The notes under the pieces were generated by a model. The model made no database searches. It worked only from the letters and a program-made list of their open reading frames with translations, and had not been told where the DNA came from. 57,243 nt of DNA from contig JAQXIY010000040.1 in the NCBI GenBank assembly GCA_029008035.1, positions 1 through 57,243 of the forward strand, written 5' to 3'. Every line of letters begins with the position of its first letter. Position 1 is the stretch's first letter. Origin of the DNA: Lachnospiraceae bacterium (GTDB lineage: Bacteria > Bacillota > Clostridia > Lachnospirales > Lachnospiraceae). The position numbers were made by a program, and so were the translations under genes. This document shows positions 44,652 to 55,975 of this stretch, piece after piece.

Positions 44652-45611
44652 CTATATGGGTTTCTTTGCTGTAATGTTACGCCACTCGCCCTGGGCATTG
44701 GTCTCCTGAATCACGAGTCCGGCGGCTGTCAGGGCATCTGCCACTTCCTGTTCCTTGAAATCAATGATACCGGATGTAATCACATATGCACCCGGTTTCA
44801 TTGCATTTGCCAGTGCCGGTGCCATAGGGATGATGATGTCCGCAAGAATATTAGCCAGTACCAAATCATAGGTCTCAGTTCCAACTCTCTGCTGCAACTG
44901 CTCATCGTCAATCAAATTCCCTACATAGAAGTCCCCCAAATCATGGGGCAAATGATTCACATCAAAGTTCTCGTAGCTGGAGGCAATGCAATCCTCATCA
45001 ATATCTGTTCCCACCACATGACCTGCGCCCATTTTTAATGCAATGATGGATAAAATACCACTACCACATCCCACATCTAATATCTCCTGGTCTGGTTTCA
45101 AATATTTCTGCAACTGCTTAATCACAAGCTGTGTGCTCTCATGCTTCCCTGTCCCAAAGGACACCCCCGGATCAATTTCCACAAGAATCTGTTCCTGTAA
45201 ATCTGCCGGAGCCTCTTCCCAAGTTGGCTTGATTAAAATATTTCCAATGGAAAAGGAGGAAAAATACTGCTTCCAATTATCCCGCCAGTCAGCCTCGTCT
45301 GAAATGTCACAGGTGATGTTTCCATCTCCAATATTAGTATATGCACACATTTGGGAAAGTTCATCCTCTATCTGCTGCAACAAGGCTGTGACATCCTCAT
45401 TCTCTTCCGCATAAAAGCTGACGTGGCTCTTGCCATCATCCTCAGACAAATCCGGCTGCAGTTCCTCAAAGACTCCACCTTGCCTGTCACCATCCAGCAC
45501 CGGAACCAGATTGTCAATCTCGATACCGGTGATGCCAAGCTCCGCCAACATAGCGCTGACCAGTTCCTCCGCCTCTGTAGTTGTATGTATGGTATATTTT
45601 GTATATCTCAT
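44652..45611 (-). CDS. prmA: ribosomal protein L11 methyltransferase
   Basis: Trimethylates ribosomal protein L11. The 319-aa protein contains an N-terminal substrate-recognition domain and the class I SAM fold with DPGVSFGTGKHEST (about 150-163), ILDVGCGSGILSI (about 178-190) and the later LVLANILADII. It is 113 bp downstream of dnaJ, with a dnaJ terminator and its own promoter in the gap, so it is only partly coupled to the heat-shock operon. Confidence 0.95.
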   Translation of the reverse strand: MRYTKYTIHTTTEAEELVSAMLAELGITGIEIDNLVPVLDGDRQGGVFEELQPDLSEDDGKSHVSFYAEENEDVTALLQQIEDELSQMCAYTNIGDGNITCDISDEADWRDNWKQYFSSFSIGNILIKPTWEEAPADLQEQILVEIDPGVSFGTGKHESTQLVIKQLQKYLKPDQEILDVGCGSGILSIIALKMGAGHVVGTDIDEDCIASSYENFDVNHLPHDLGDFYVGNLIDDEQLQQRVGTETYDLVLANILADIIIPMAPALANAMKPGAYVITSGIIDFKEQEVADALTAAGLVIQETNAQGEWRNITAKKPI

Positions 45612-45656
45612 ATAAATATCCTTTCAAAGCAAGGGCAAAAAGCCCAATCCGTAAGC

Positions 45657-45685
45657 ATTATAGCAAAATCCCGTGTGTTCGTCCA
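45657..45685 (-). promoter_or_regulatory. promoter of prmA-rsmE
   Basis: -35 TGGACG (45680-45685), a 17-bp spacer and a perfect extended -10 TGC-TATAAT (45657-45662) on the minus strand, located after the dnaJ terminator. Confidence 0.6.
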
Positions 45686-45693
45686 TATGAAAA

Positions 45694-45717
45694 AGCACAT
45701 CCACTCCGGGATGTGCT
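45694..45717 (-). terminator. terminator of the hrcA-grpE-dnaK-dnaJ operon
   Basis: AGCACATCC (45694-45702) and GGATGTGCT (45709-45717), a 9-bp stem with a 6-base loop, followed by TTTTT on the minus strand. Confidence 0.85.
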
Positions 45718-45724
45718 CTGCATC

Positions 45725-46888
45725 TTATAAGTCGTCCACGGCATCCTTTAATTTATCCATGAACCCCTTTTTCTTTTTCTCTTCCTTCACGGTCGCTCCA
45801 CCGGCTTTTAAGGTCTTGCCTGATTGCTCGTCAAACTTTCGCAAGGTCTCCTTAGCCTCGTGGCTTAAGTTAGTAGGCACTTGTACCACAAGGGTGACAT
45901 AGTGGTCACCACGGGTGGCCTTATTGCGCAGGGACGGAACTCCCTTGCCTCGAAGGCGAATGCGGGTGTCGGTCTGGGTTCCCGGCTTCACCTCATATAC
46001 CACCTTGCCATCCAATGTATCAATCATCACTTCACCGCCCAATGCTGCCTGTGCAAAAGAAATCGGTGCGGATGAGTATATGTCATATTCACTTCGCTGG
46101 AAAATGGCATGAGGCGCAACACGAACCTCAACCAATAAATCTCCTCTTGGGCCACCATTGATTCCCGGCTCACCCTTTTCACGAATACGGACACTCTGTC
46201 CGTTGTCAATACCTGCCGGGATAGACACCTGGATGCGCTTCTTTCTTGCAATATAACCGGTACCGTGACAATCCGGACATTTCTCCCTGATGACCTGACC
46301 GGTTCCCTGACAATCGGGGCAGGTAGTTATGTTCTGCACTGTTCCAAAGAAGGACTGCTGGGTCACACGAATCTTACCCTGGCCACCACACTTTGGACAG
46401 GTTTCTTTATGGGTTCCCGGTTTCGCTCCGGAGCCGTGACAGGTGTCACACTCATCCTTCAACACAAGTTCAATCTCTTTCTCACAGCCAAAGGCTGCTT
46501 CCTCGAACTTAATATTAACTCTGGCACGCACGTTTTGACCCTTCATAGGACCATTGTTGGCTCTTCTGGAACCACCGCCAAAGAAATCACCAAAAATATC
46601 GCCAAAGATGTCGCCGAAGTCCATACCTGAGAAATCGAATCCTCCGCCGCCCATACTGCCATCAAAAGCAGAATGTCCGAACTGGTCATATTGTCTTCTC
46701 TTTTCCGGGTCACTCAGTACAGCATATGCCTCCTGACACTCCTTAAACTTCTCCTCTGCCTCAGGATCGTCGGGATGCATATCAGGGTGATATTTCTTTG
46801 CAGTCTGGCGGAATGCCTTCTTAATCTCGTCGTCGGAAGCACCCTTGCTAACACCAAGTACCTCGTAGTAATCTCTTTTATCAGCCAT
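45725..46888 (-). CDS. dnaJ: chaperone protein DnaJ
   Basis: An Hsp40 co-chaperone that delivers unfolded proteins to DnaK and stimulates its ATPase. The 387-aa protein has the J domain with HPD (in KKYHPDMHP, about residue 33), a Gly/Phe-rich region (about 76-112), four zinc-binding CxxCxGxG repeats ([32 protein letters not shown]) and the C-terminal substrate domain. It lies 80 bp downstream of dnaK, with a hairpin in between. Confidence 0.97.
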   Translation of the reverse strand: MADKRDYYEVLGVSKGASDDEIKKAFRQTAKKYHPDMHPDDPEAEEKFKECQEAYAVLSDPEKRRQYDQFGHSAFDGSMGGGGFDFSGMDFGDIFGDIFGDFFGGGSRRANNGPMKGQNVRARVNIKFEEAAFGCEKEIELVLKDECDTCHGSGAKPGTHKETCPKCGGQGKIRVTQQSFFGTVQNITTCPDCQGTGQVIREKCPDCHGTGYIARKKRIQVSIPAGIDNGQSVRIREKGEPGINGGPRGDLLVEVRVAPHAIFQRSEYDIYSSAPISFAQAALGGEVMIDTLDGKVVYEVKPGTQTDTRIRLRGKGVPSLRNKATRGDHYVTLVVQVPTNLSHEAKETLRKFDEQSGKTLKAGGATVKEEKKKKGFMDKLKDAVDDL

Positions 46889-46911
46889 CTTGAAACCTTT
46901 CTACAACGATA

Positions 46912-46938
46912 TCCTTCCCCAAAAACTTCAGGGAAGGA
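46912..46938 (-). other. intercistronic hairpin between dnaK and dnaJ
   Basis: TCCTTCCC (46912-46919) and GGGAAGGA (46931-46938) form a perfect 8-bp stem in the 80-bp gap. There is no T run after it on the minus strand, so it looks like an mRNA processing or stabilising element that could set a higher level of DnaK than DnaJ. Confidence 0.5.
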
Positions 46939-46968
46939 CACCGGATTTACTGTTACTTTTATCTTAAA

Positions 46969-48858
<1,890 letters not shown>

Positions 48859-48900
48859 CTATATATAAAGTTTGTTTTAACCATTAAAATGGGTATTTGG

Positions 48901-49515
48901 CTAATTTGCTACTTTTACCATGCTGTGGCGAAGCACTGTCTCCCGGTACATATAACCCTTCTGCAATTCCTCCACCACTTCATTCTCGCCGAAACCTTCA
49001 TCCTCAACATGCATCACTGCATTGTGGAATTCGGGGTCGAACTCTTTCCCCGCCGCCTCAATGGCTGTAACTCCAACCTCTTCCAGAGATGTCATCAATT
49101 GCTTGTAAATCATCTGCATGCCCTGAGCAAAGGGATCGTTGCTCTCCTCCATACCCATCAAGCCTCTCTCAAAGTTGTCAACCACCGGAAGAATCTTTTC
49201 CAAAATGCTCTTGGCGCCGATTTCATACATCTGCGTCTTTTCTTTCTCAGAACGCTTGCGGAAATTCTCAAACTCCGCCATCTGGCGTTTTACCTTGTCG
49301 GTGAGTTCTGCAATTTGCTCATCCTTTTTGTCTTTCTTTGTCTTCTTGGAGTCATTACCTAAAGCTTCCTCTGCCTCCTCAGTTGCAACTTCCTCTGTGC
49401 CTTCGGTTGTCTCCTCTGTATCGCCAGTTTCTGCTTCTTCTGGCATCTGTGTATCTGCTTCCTGAGAAACAGTAATGTCTTCCAGTTCTTCGTCCATATT
49501 CTTTTCTTCTGCCAC
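48901..49515 (-). CDS. grpE: nucleotide exchange factor GrpE
   Basis: Promotes ADP release from DnaK. The 204-aa protein has a very acidic, low-complexity N terminus (about 1-50, rich in Glu and Thr), a long coiled coil (about 60-120) including the NFRKRSEKEK segment, and a C-terminal beta domain. It begins with GTG behind GGAG; an ATG at 49497 is in frame but has no comparable site. It follows hrcA by 20 bp. Confidence 0.95.
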   Translation of the reverse strand: MAEEKNMDEELEDITVSQEADTQMPEEAETGDTEETTEGTEEVATEEAEEALGNDSKKTKKDKKDEQIAELTDKVKRQMAEFENFRKRSEKEKTQMYEIGAKSILEKILPVVDNFERGLMGMEESNDPFAQGMQMIYKQLMTSLEEVGVTAIEAAGKEFDPEFHNAVMHVEDEGFGENEVVEELQKGYMYRETVLRHSMVKVAN

Positions 49516-49535
49516 TTTTACATCTCCTTCCTATG

Positions 49536-50570
49536 TTATTCTTTTTTCAAAATTTTATCTAATTGAACCTTCAGGTTCTTCAAATTATCCATTACATTCT
49601 CGTAATCCATACGCTTCGGTCCAATAATACCTATCGTACCCTTAACGCCCTCGCCCAATTCATAAGTGGCTGTCACCACGCTGCAATCCTTCATGGTCTG
49701 AATCGGTGTCTCATCTCCAATGTATACCTGAATTCCGGTCTCCTCAGTGCCGTCTCCCTGAGTCTCTGTAATCAAATCCACCAACGCCTGTTTCTCTTCG
49801 AAAGCGCTAATCAACTCACTGGCTCTCTGAGAATCACTCAATTCGGGATACTTGAAAATATTGGTTGCGCCGCTGGTGTAAATCTGTAATTCGTCATCCT
49901 CGTGAATCGTACCGGCTACGGTGTTCAACACCTGAGCGATAATATCCTCGTGAATACCTGCCTGCTCCTTCAACTGTGTAATCATACCCAGATTGATTTG
50001 TTCAACAGTGAGACCGTTTAAGTTGGTATTCAACAAAATGTTGAGTTTTAACATAGTCTCGTTGTCAAGAGGCTCCTCCACAGGAATAATCTTATTCTTG
50101 ACAATGTTCCCCTCCATCACAACAACGGAGAGAATCTGATGTTCATCCACTGCGGAGAGTTGTACGAACTTCAAGCGATTGCGCTGTACAGAGGGAGCAG
50201 ATATCATAGTGGCATACTGGGTATTGTTAGCCAGTACCTTAACCACCTGTTTCAACATCTTCTCCATCTTCTCGGTCTTCTCAATCATCAGGTCCTTGAT
50301 TTCGGTGACCTCCCGTTCCTTATCAGCCATAAGGTGATCCACATAGAAGCGATACCCCTTATCCGATGGAATTCGACCTGATGATGTGTGGGGCTGTATG
50401 ATGTACCCCAACTCCTCGAAATCAGACATCTCATTTCGGATGGTGGCTGAACTCAAGTTCAAGTCAGACATCTTGGAAATGGTGCGAGAACCTACCGGCT
50501 CTCCTGTCTCCAAATAGTTCTGAATGATGGCATTTAAAATTTTCTCTTTTCTCTCGCCTAATTCATCCAT
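49536..50570 (-). CDS. hrcA: heat-inducible transcription repressor HrcA
   Basis: A repressor that binds CIRCE and controls class I heat-shock genes. The 344-aa protein has a winged-helix N terminus with ETGEPVGSRTISK (about 21-33) and SSATIRNEMSDFEELGYI, then the HrcA effector domain. A perfect CIRCE operator lies 20 bp upstream of its start, so it autoregulates and controls grpE-dnaK-dnaJ. Confidence 0.97.
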   Translation of the reverse strand: MDELGERKEKILNAIIQNYLETGEPVGSRTISKMSDLNLSSATIRNEMSDFEELGYIIQPHTSSGRIPSDKGYRFYVDHLMADKEREVTEIKDLMIEKTEKMEKMLKQVVKVLANNTQYATMISAPSVQRNRLKFVQLSAVDEHQILSVVVMEGNIVKNKIIPVEEPLDNETMLKLNILLNTNLNGLTVEQINLGMITQLKEQAGIHEDIIAQVLNTVAGTIHEDDELQIYTSGATNIFKYPELSDSQRASELISAFEEKQALVDLITETQGDGTEETGIQVYIGDETPIQTMKDCSVVTATYELGEGVKGTIGIIGPKRMDYENVMDNLKNLKVQLDKILKKE

Positions 50571-50590
50571 AGGTTCTTCCTTTCAGGCTG

Positions 50591-50617
50591 TTAGCACTCA
50601 AACTAATAGAGTGCTAA
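50591..50617. promoter_or_regulatory. CIRCE operator
   Basis: Perfect TTAGCACTC-N9-GAGTGCTAA. It lies just downstream of the promoter at 50632-50660, in the 5' untranslated region of hrcA. Confidence 0.98.
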
Positions 50618-50631
50618 CATTGTCTACAGAT

Positions 50632-50660
50632 AATTTAACACCATGCTCCTGATTTGTCAA
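50632..50660 (-). promoter_or_regulatory. promoter of the hrcA heat-shock operon
   Basis: Perfect -35 TTGACA (50655-50660), a 17-bp spacer and -10 TAAATT (50632-50637). The predicted start near 50625 leaves CIRCE between about +8 and +34. Confidence 0.8.
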
Positions 50661-50707
50661 CAAAAGAATCTAATAAATTTTGTAAAATTTGTCTATGACA
50701 TAAAGAT

Positions 50708-50734
50708 AGTCGGAAGGACAAATCTCTTCCGACT
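50708..50734 (-). terminator. terminator of hemW
   Basis: AGTCGGAAG (50708-50716) and CTTCCGACT (50726-50734) form a 9-bp stem extended by GATAG/CTATC flanks. It is followed by a modest T-rich run on the minus strand. Confidence 0.7.
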
Positions 50735-50741
50735 CTATCAT

Positions 50742-51929
50742 TTACTTTTCCATCAAAAACTCCGCCAGTGCATAGTTGCTTAAGTCCATCCCCTTTTCGG
50801 TCAAGCGAATGTTTCCTCCTTCTACAACAAGAAGCTCTTCACCTCGCAACTTTTTCAACACATCTCCATATACCCCCTCAATATTGCAACCAAAGGCTTT
50901 CTCAAAATCCTCCCGCGTCACTCCACAATTCATGCGAAGTCCCAGAAACATAAACTCCTCCATGGCATCATGGCGGGTAAGCTTTGTGGCAGAATCCCAC
51001 AAGGGGGAAAATTCATCTCCGGCACGAAGTTTTTCGCAGCGTTCTAAATATTCATAGATGTCTCTCACATTGGAGGTTCTCACATCATCCAGAAGGGATG
51101 CCGCTCCAATGCCCACGCCAAAATAGGGCTTGCGTTTCCAGTATATCTTGTTGTGTTCACACTCAAATCCTTCCCTGGCGTAGTTGGAGATTTCATATTG
51201 TCTATATCCGCGCTCCGCCAATACATGTTGCGTCATTTTGTAAAGCTGATATTCCAAATCCTCATTGGGAAGAAATTCTGTCTCCATACCGGCATGCTGT
51301 CGCACTGCGTCAAATTTATATCGCTCATAGAAAGGTGTGCCCTCCTCAACAATCAACGCATATGCTGAGATATGTTCCGGGCGCAGTCCTGTCACCGCAT
51401 CCAGGGTGTTCAAAAGTTTTTCTAAGGTCTGTCCCGGAAGCCCTGTCATCACATCCACATTGATGTTATAAAAGCCACATTTCCTGGCCAAATCATAGGT
51501 ATGTAAAAAGCGATTATAGTTGTGAACTCTGCCCAGAAGCTTCAGTTCATCATCATTTGCCGACTGCAATCCAATACTGAGACGATTGATACCAATGCGG
51601 CGATACGTATCAAACTTCTCCTTTGTCACTGTACCCGGGTTACATTCTATGGAAATCTCTGCAGAGGGAAGCACCGTAAATGCCCGATAAACAGCATTCA
51701 TAATCATCTCCATATGTTCCCCATCCAGCCAGGAGGGTGTTCCCCCACCAATATATATAGAAGAAACAGCAACCGACTTCAGTTGCTGTCCCCCATATAA
51801 AATCTCCTGACAAAGGCTTCTTGTGTAGGCTTCCTGCATTCTCTCATCATAGACCCCTGAGAGGAAATCGCAGTAATCACATTTCTTCATACAAAATGGA
51901 ATGTGGATATATAAGCCAATTTCTTTCAT
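50742..51929 (-). CDS. hemW: radical SAM protein HemW
   Basis: A haem-binding radical SAM protein related to HemN; in studied bacteria it delivers haem rather than oxidising coproporphyrinogen. The 395-aa protein has YIHIPFCMKKCDYCDF near the start, with three cluster cysteines (CxxxCxxC) and no fourth Cys, which fits HemW rather than HemN, plus GGGTPS and the C-terminal HemN-type domain. The ATG at 51929 has AGGAAG upstream. It follows lepA by 28 bp, a common order. Confidence 0.93.
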   Translation of the reverse strand: MKEIGLYIHIPFCMKKCDYCDFLSGVYDERMQEAYTRSLCQEILYGGQQLKSVAVSSIYIGGGTPSWLDGEHMEMIMNAVYRAFTVLPSAEISIECNPGTVTKEKFDTYRRIGINRLSIGLQSANDDELKLLGRVHNYNRFLHTYDLARKCGFYNINVDVMTGLPGQTLEKLLNTLDAVTGLRPEHISAYALIVEEGTPFYERYKFDAVRQHAGMETEFLPNEDLEYQLYKMTQHVLAERGYRQYEISNYAREGFECEHNKIYWKRKPYFGVGIGAASLLDDVRTSNVRDIYEYLERCEKLRAGDEFSPLWDSATKLTRHDAMEEFMFLGLRMNCGVTREDFEKAFGCNIEGVYGDVLKKLRGEELLVVEGGNIRLTEKGMDLSNYALAEFLMEK

Positions 51930-51957
51930 ATCATAACTTCCTTTTCTAATTGGAATC

Positions 51958-53769
51958 TTAGTCCTCATCCAGCTTCAGAACGCTCATAAAGGCCTCCTGC
52001 GGTATTTCAACATTGCCCACCTGGCGCATACGCTTCTTGCCTTCTTTTTGCTTCTCCAAAAGCTTCTTCTTACGGGTGATATCACCGCCATAGCACTTGG
52101 CCAGCACATCCTTTCGCATAGCCTTCACCGTCTCCCGGGCGATGACCTTGCTGCCCACAGCCGCCTGAATGGGAATCTCAAAAAGGTGACGCGGAATCTC
52201 TTCCTTCAACTTCTCACACATCTTACGACCACGCTCATAGGCAGTACCGCTGAACACAATGAAGGAAAGGGCATCCACCTCTTCCTTATTAATCAGGATA
52301 TCAAGTTTCACCAGGTCGGACTTCACATAGCCCTTCATCTCGTAATCAAAGGAGGCATATCCTCTGGAGCGGGATTTCAATGCGTCAAAGAAATCGTAAA
52401 TAATCTCATTTAGCGGCAACACATACTTAATCAGCGCGCGTGTTTCTTCCATATATTCCATGCTGATATAGGTGCCGCGGCGCTCCTGACACAAATCCAT
52501 AATGGCCCCGATATACTCACTGGTAACCATAATCTCTGCTTCCACCACCGGTTCTTCCATGTAATCAATCTCAGATGGATCCGGCAAATTAGATGGATTG
52601 GTTAATTCAATCAATGTTCCGTCAGTCTTATACACCCGATATACAACTCCCGGTGCCGTGGTGACCAAATCCAGATTGTATTCTCTCTCAAGACGCTCTT
52701 GAATAATCTCAAGGTGGAGCAATCCCAAAAAACCGCAACGGAATCCAAAGCCTAAAGCGATAGATGTCTCCGGCTCAAATTGCAAAGCTGCATCATTGAG
52801 TTGTAATTTTTCCAAAGCATCCCGCAAATCCGGATATTTGGCGCCATCTGCCGGGTATAATCCGCAGTATACCATGGGATTCACCTTCTTGTATCCGGGT
52901 AGCGGCTCCTTGCAAGGCATCTTGCGATGAGTGATGGTGTCACCCACTCTGGTGTCTTTCACATTCTTGATGCTGGCTGTCATATAACCAACCATTCCTG
53001 CGGAGAGTTCCTCGCAGGGAATAAACTGTCCTGCGCCGAAATATCCCACTTCCACCACGTCTGCGGTAGCTCCGGTGGCCATCATCAGCACTTCGTCTCC
53101 CGGGCGAAGGGTTCCTTCCTTGATACGGCAAAATACAATAACTCCCTTGTAAGCATCATAAAGAGAATCAAAAATCAATGCCTGCAAATTCGCCTTGGGG
53201 TCTCCATCCGGTGCCGGAAGTCGATTCACAATCTGTTCCAGAACCTCCTCCACATTCAGTCCTGTCTTGGCCGAAATCAATGGTGCATCCTGGGCTTCCA
53301 GACCAATCACATCCTCAATCTCATCCTTGACCCTCTGGGGTTCTGCACTGGGCAAATCAATCTTATTGATAACCGGCAACACCTCCAAATCATGATCAAG
53401 AGCTAAGTAAACATTAGCCAGTGTCTGTGCCTCAATTCCCTGAGCCGCATCCACCACCAGAATAGCTCCGTCACAGGCAGCCAGACTACGGGACACCTCG
53501 TAGTTAAAATCCACATGCCCCGGGGTATCAATCAGATTAAAGATGTACTCCTCCCCATCCTTTGCCTTATATATAATGCGAACAGCCTGAGACTTGATGG
53601 TAATACCTCGCTCCCGCTCCAAGTCCATATTGTCCAGTACCTGGGACTGCATCTCGCGACTTGTGAGAAGTCCTGTCATCTCAATGATACGGTCTGCCAA
53701 GGTTGACTTGCCGTGGTCAATATGGGCTACGATACAAAAATTACGAATTTTGCTCTGGTCTATTGCCAT
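51958..53769 (-). CDS. lepA: elongation factor 4 (LepA)
   Basis: A ribosome-bound GTPase that assists translation or initiation under stress. The 603-aa protein has G1 [13 protein letters not shown] (about 15-27), G3 DTPGHVDF, G4 NKID, elongation-factor domains II, III and V, and the LepA-specific C-terminal domain. The ATG at 53769 has GGAGG 5 bases upstream; the longer frame to 53781 overlaps the site. Confidence 0.97.
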   Translation of the reverse strand: MAIDQSKIRNFCIVAHIDHGKSTLADRIIEMTGLLTSREMQSQVLDNMDLERERGITIKSQAVRIIYKAKDGEEYIFNLIDTPGHVDFNYEVSRSLAACDGAILVVDAAQGIEAQTLANVYLALDHDLEVLPVINKIDLPSAEPQRVKDEIEDVIGLEAQDAPLISAKTGLNVEEVLEQIVNRLPAPDGDPKANLQALIFDSLYDAYKGVIVFCRIKEGTLRPGDEVLMMATGATADVVEVGYFGAGQFIPCEELSAGMVGYMTASIKNVKDTRVGDTITHRKMPCKEPLPGYKKVNPMVYCGLYPADGAKYPDLRDALEKLQLNDAALQFEPETSIALGFGFRCGFLGLLHLEIIQERLEREYNLDLVTTAPGVVYRVYKTDGTLIELTNPSNLPDPSEIDYMEEPVVEAEIMVTSEYIGAIMDLCQERRGTYISMEYMEETRALIKYVLPLNEIIYDFFDALKSRSRGYASFDYEMKGYVKSDLVKLDILINKEEVDALSFIVFSGTAYERGRKMCEKLKEEIPRHLFEIPIQAAVGSKVIARETVKAMRKDVLAKCYGGDITRKKKLLEKQKEGKKRMRQVGNVEIPQEAFMSVLKLDED

Positions 53770-53839
53770 GAAAACCTCCAAAAATATCTTCCGTTATTGC
53801 GCCTCACCACAAGGCTTAAGCGTTCCTATTGTAACACGG

Positions 53840-54922
53840 CTACTGCTTATTTAGCAACACATAGGAAATAATATTTGCCAGAGGATCCATCGCATTGTAC
53901 ACTTCCTCAAAGGTATTGGTCTGCGCCCCCACTTCTATGAGCATAGACTTGGGGCAAAGGTGCATATTATATCGGTATCCCTTGAGAAAAACCGGTCTGG
54001 TAAATCCCGGATACAGTTCCGCTGCGGCAATCTGCATCTGTAGGGAGGTAGCCAAATTATCATTGAGATTTGGATTTTGCAAATAATCAATGGGACCCGT
54101 GGACGTGGTTCGACTCAGCCCGTTAAAAAACATCACCTTGGCAGTGGGCTTTCCATCAATGTCCGTCACCAGATGCACATCGTCCCCCACCCCGTCTCTA
54201 TGTAAGTCAATCACCACCTGAATGGTGGGATTCTCTGCCAACACCCGCTGTATTTCCGGCTGGGCATTTGCATAGGCATAATCCCTTCCCTCCACATCAT
54301 ATTTTCCTATGTGATGCAGGGTAGGAATCCCATAACTGTTTTGCAAAAGGCTGGCCAGTCGCTCCCCCAAAGCCATCACCGAAGTGGCATCGGTGCCGTC
54401 CGAATCCCGAAATCCTTCCTGGGAATGGGTATGGTAAATCAGTACCACCGGCCCCGGCTGGCTGAGATCAATTCGCAAATCCTTTGCCAAAAGTTGCTCC
54501 GGCTGAAATTCCGTGGCGTTAATGGTGGTGGTGCGATCCACCCGATAATAGGTCTTCATCAAATAATCAAAATCCAAGAGTTTGTCCCTGTTGACCTCCG
54601 CTCTTTTGTGCCAGGGGCTGTTCTCCATAGCCACTTTATTTTCCAAAGACTCATCCTGCTTTGGAGTCACTTCTGTCTGAATATCATTCTGTTCTGCAAT
54701 AGCTTTTTGCCTGGCTTCCTGCTGCTTGGCATTCTCCCAGGTGGCCAGGATGGTCATATCATCCTTGTCCTCATCCTCCTGATACACATAACTCATCACC
54801 GGTGTAGCCAACTCCATACCGTCTGCCATCCACCCTGCCAAAGTGGCATCCTGTGTCTGAAAGCAAAATACCGGCATACATAACTTTATCATCTTGAAAT
54901 ACAAAGCCCAACGCGTCTTCAC
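53840..54922 (-). CDS. spoIIP: stage II sporulation protein P
   Basis: A peptidoglycan amidase and endopeptidase that, with SpoIID and SpoIIM, drives engulfment of the forespore. The 360-aa protein contains IYHTHSQEGFRDSD (about 162-175), DLHRDGVGDD (about 240-249) and a C-terminal AAELYPGFTRP...YNMHLCPKSMLIEVG pattern typical of the family. Starts with GTG, with GAGGAG 8 bases upstream; an in-frame stop lies directly before. The N-terminal hydrophobic stretch (about 6-21) is short and contains lysines, weaker than the usual membrane anchor. It follows gpr by 38 bp, the standard gpr-spoIIP pair. Confidence 0.94.
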   Translation of the reverse strand: MKTRWALYFKMIKLCMPVFCFQTQDATLAGWMADGMELATPVMSYVYQEDEDKDDMTILATWENAKQQEARQKAIAEQNDIQTEVTPKQDESLENKVAMENSPWHKRAEVNRDKLLDFDYLMKTYYRVDRTTTINATEFQPEQLLAKDLRIDLSQPGPVVLIYHTHSQEGFRDSDGTDATSVMALGERLASLLQNSYGIPTLHHIGKYDVEGRDYAYANAQPEIQRVLAENPTIQVVIDLHRDGVGDDVHLVTDIDGKPTAKVMFFNGLSRTTSTGPIDYLQNPNLNDNLATSLQMQIAAAELYPGFTRPVFLKGYRYNMHLCPKSMLIEVGAQTNTFEEVYNAMDPLANIISYVLLNKQ

Positions 54923-54960
54923 ATTCTCTACTCCTCAAATAGTACAGTATATGCCTTTTC

Positions 54961-55899
54961 TCAGAAAATATGACTTTCCTCCGGCACGAAGGTCATATTT
55001 AACCCCTCGGAGATGGTGTAGCTGAGCCGGTTCACCGCCTCGTCGATATCTTTAGAGGTCACATACATGGTGTTTAATTTAGGCGAGATCAAATCCCGTA
55101 TCATCTCCTGAAAATCCTGCTGTTCCACCACATCCTCCTGACCGTTTTCGTTTAACTGCTCCATAAGGGAACTAAAAGAGTCTGCCACGATGGTTGCCGC
55201 ATCCACCACAGTGGGAATTCCAATGGCTATCACCGGAATCCCCAGATGTTCCCGATTAATGGCATTGCGATAATTTCCCACCCCTGATCCGGGCACAATG
55301 CCTGTATCCGTAATCTGTATGGTACGATTCAATCGCTTGATACTGCGAGCGGCCAGAGCATCAATCACCACCACGATATCCGGCTTGGTCTCCTCCACCA
55401 CACCCTTCATAATCTCCACGGTCTCCATTCCAGTCTGGGCCATCACCCCGGGCACAATGCCGCTGACGCTGCAACACTTGTCAAACTCCAGGAGATATTT
55501 CCCGTATTCTTTGATGAGATGTCTTGTGATAAAGAGATGATCAATCACCTTTGGCCCCAGCGCATCCGGTGTTACCTCCCGATTGCCCAGCCCCACAATC
55601 AGCACTTTACTGTTGCTGTAATCCTTTGGCAGAAATCCCTTCAACTGCTGAGAGAACACTTTGGAAATCTCCCGATGATACCCCGTGTCCTCTTCCACCA
55701 TTTGCTCTGCCTCAATGGTGATATAGTTTCCTTTTGGTTTTCCTGCAGATTTGGCCGCTTTCTGAGTCTCTATGCAGACCCGGGTTATGACAATGTCATC
55801 TCCCTCTTGCATTTTCTCCACTCGAATGCCGGAAAGTTCTTCTTTTTTCCCTTTATCTTCTGATGTTTCCACCGCTAAATCCGTACGAATCTCAAACAT
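54961..55899 (-). CDS. gpr: spore germination protease GPR
   Basis: Degrades small acid-soluble spore proteins during germination; an aspartic-type endopeptidase made as a zymogen in the forespore. The 312-aa protein starts with FEIRTDLAVE, whose cleavage context matches the propeptide of the family, and includes VLIVGLGNREVTPDALGPKV (about 116-135) and GIPTVVDAATI. The ATG at 55899 gives the family N terminus; the frame to 55998 is an overshoot into the divergent region. An upstream sequence resembles a forespore promoter. Confidence 0.94.
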   Translation of the reverse strand: MFEIRTDLAVETSEDKGKKEELSGIRVEKMQEGDDIVITRVCIETQKAAKSAGKPKGNYITIEAEQMVEEDTGYHREISKVFSQQLKGFLPKDYSNSKVLIVGLGNREVTPDALGPKVIDHLFITRHLIKEYGKYLLEFDKCCSVSGIVPGVMAQTGMETVEIMKGVVEETKPDIVVVIDALAARSIKRLNRTIQITDTGIVPGSGVGNYRNAINREHLGIPVIAIGIPTVVDAATIVADSFSSLMEQLNENGQEDVVEQQDFQEMIRDLISPKLNTMYVTSKDIDEAVNRLSYTISEGLNMTFVPEESHIF

Positions 55900-55925
55900 A
55901 GTTTTCCCCTGTTTTCTTTTGGGAT

Positions 55926-55957
55926 TAGTATTGGTAGGAATTGAATCTGATATGTAT
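55926..55957 (-). promoter_or_regulatory. candidate sigma-G/sigma-F promoter of gpr
   Basis: On the minus strand a -35-like ACATA, an 18-base spacer and a -10-like AATACTA approximate the forespore pattern (GNATR, N18, CATNMTA), each with one mismatch. It lies 27-58 bp before the gpr start. Confidence 0.4.
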
Positions 55958-55969
55958 CTGTGATAATAT
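55941..55969 (+). promoter_or_regulatory. holA promoter, apparently leaderless
   Basis: -35 TTGAAT (55941-55946), a 17-bp spacer and -10 TAATAT (55964-55969); an overlapping extended -10 TGT-GATAAT (55959-55967) is also present. The expected start is 55974-55976, at the ATG itself. No ribosome binding site precedes the ATG, only a run of T. Confidence 0.45.
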
Positions 55970-55975
55970 TTTTTT

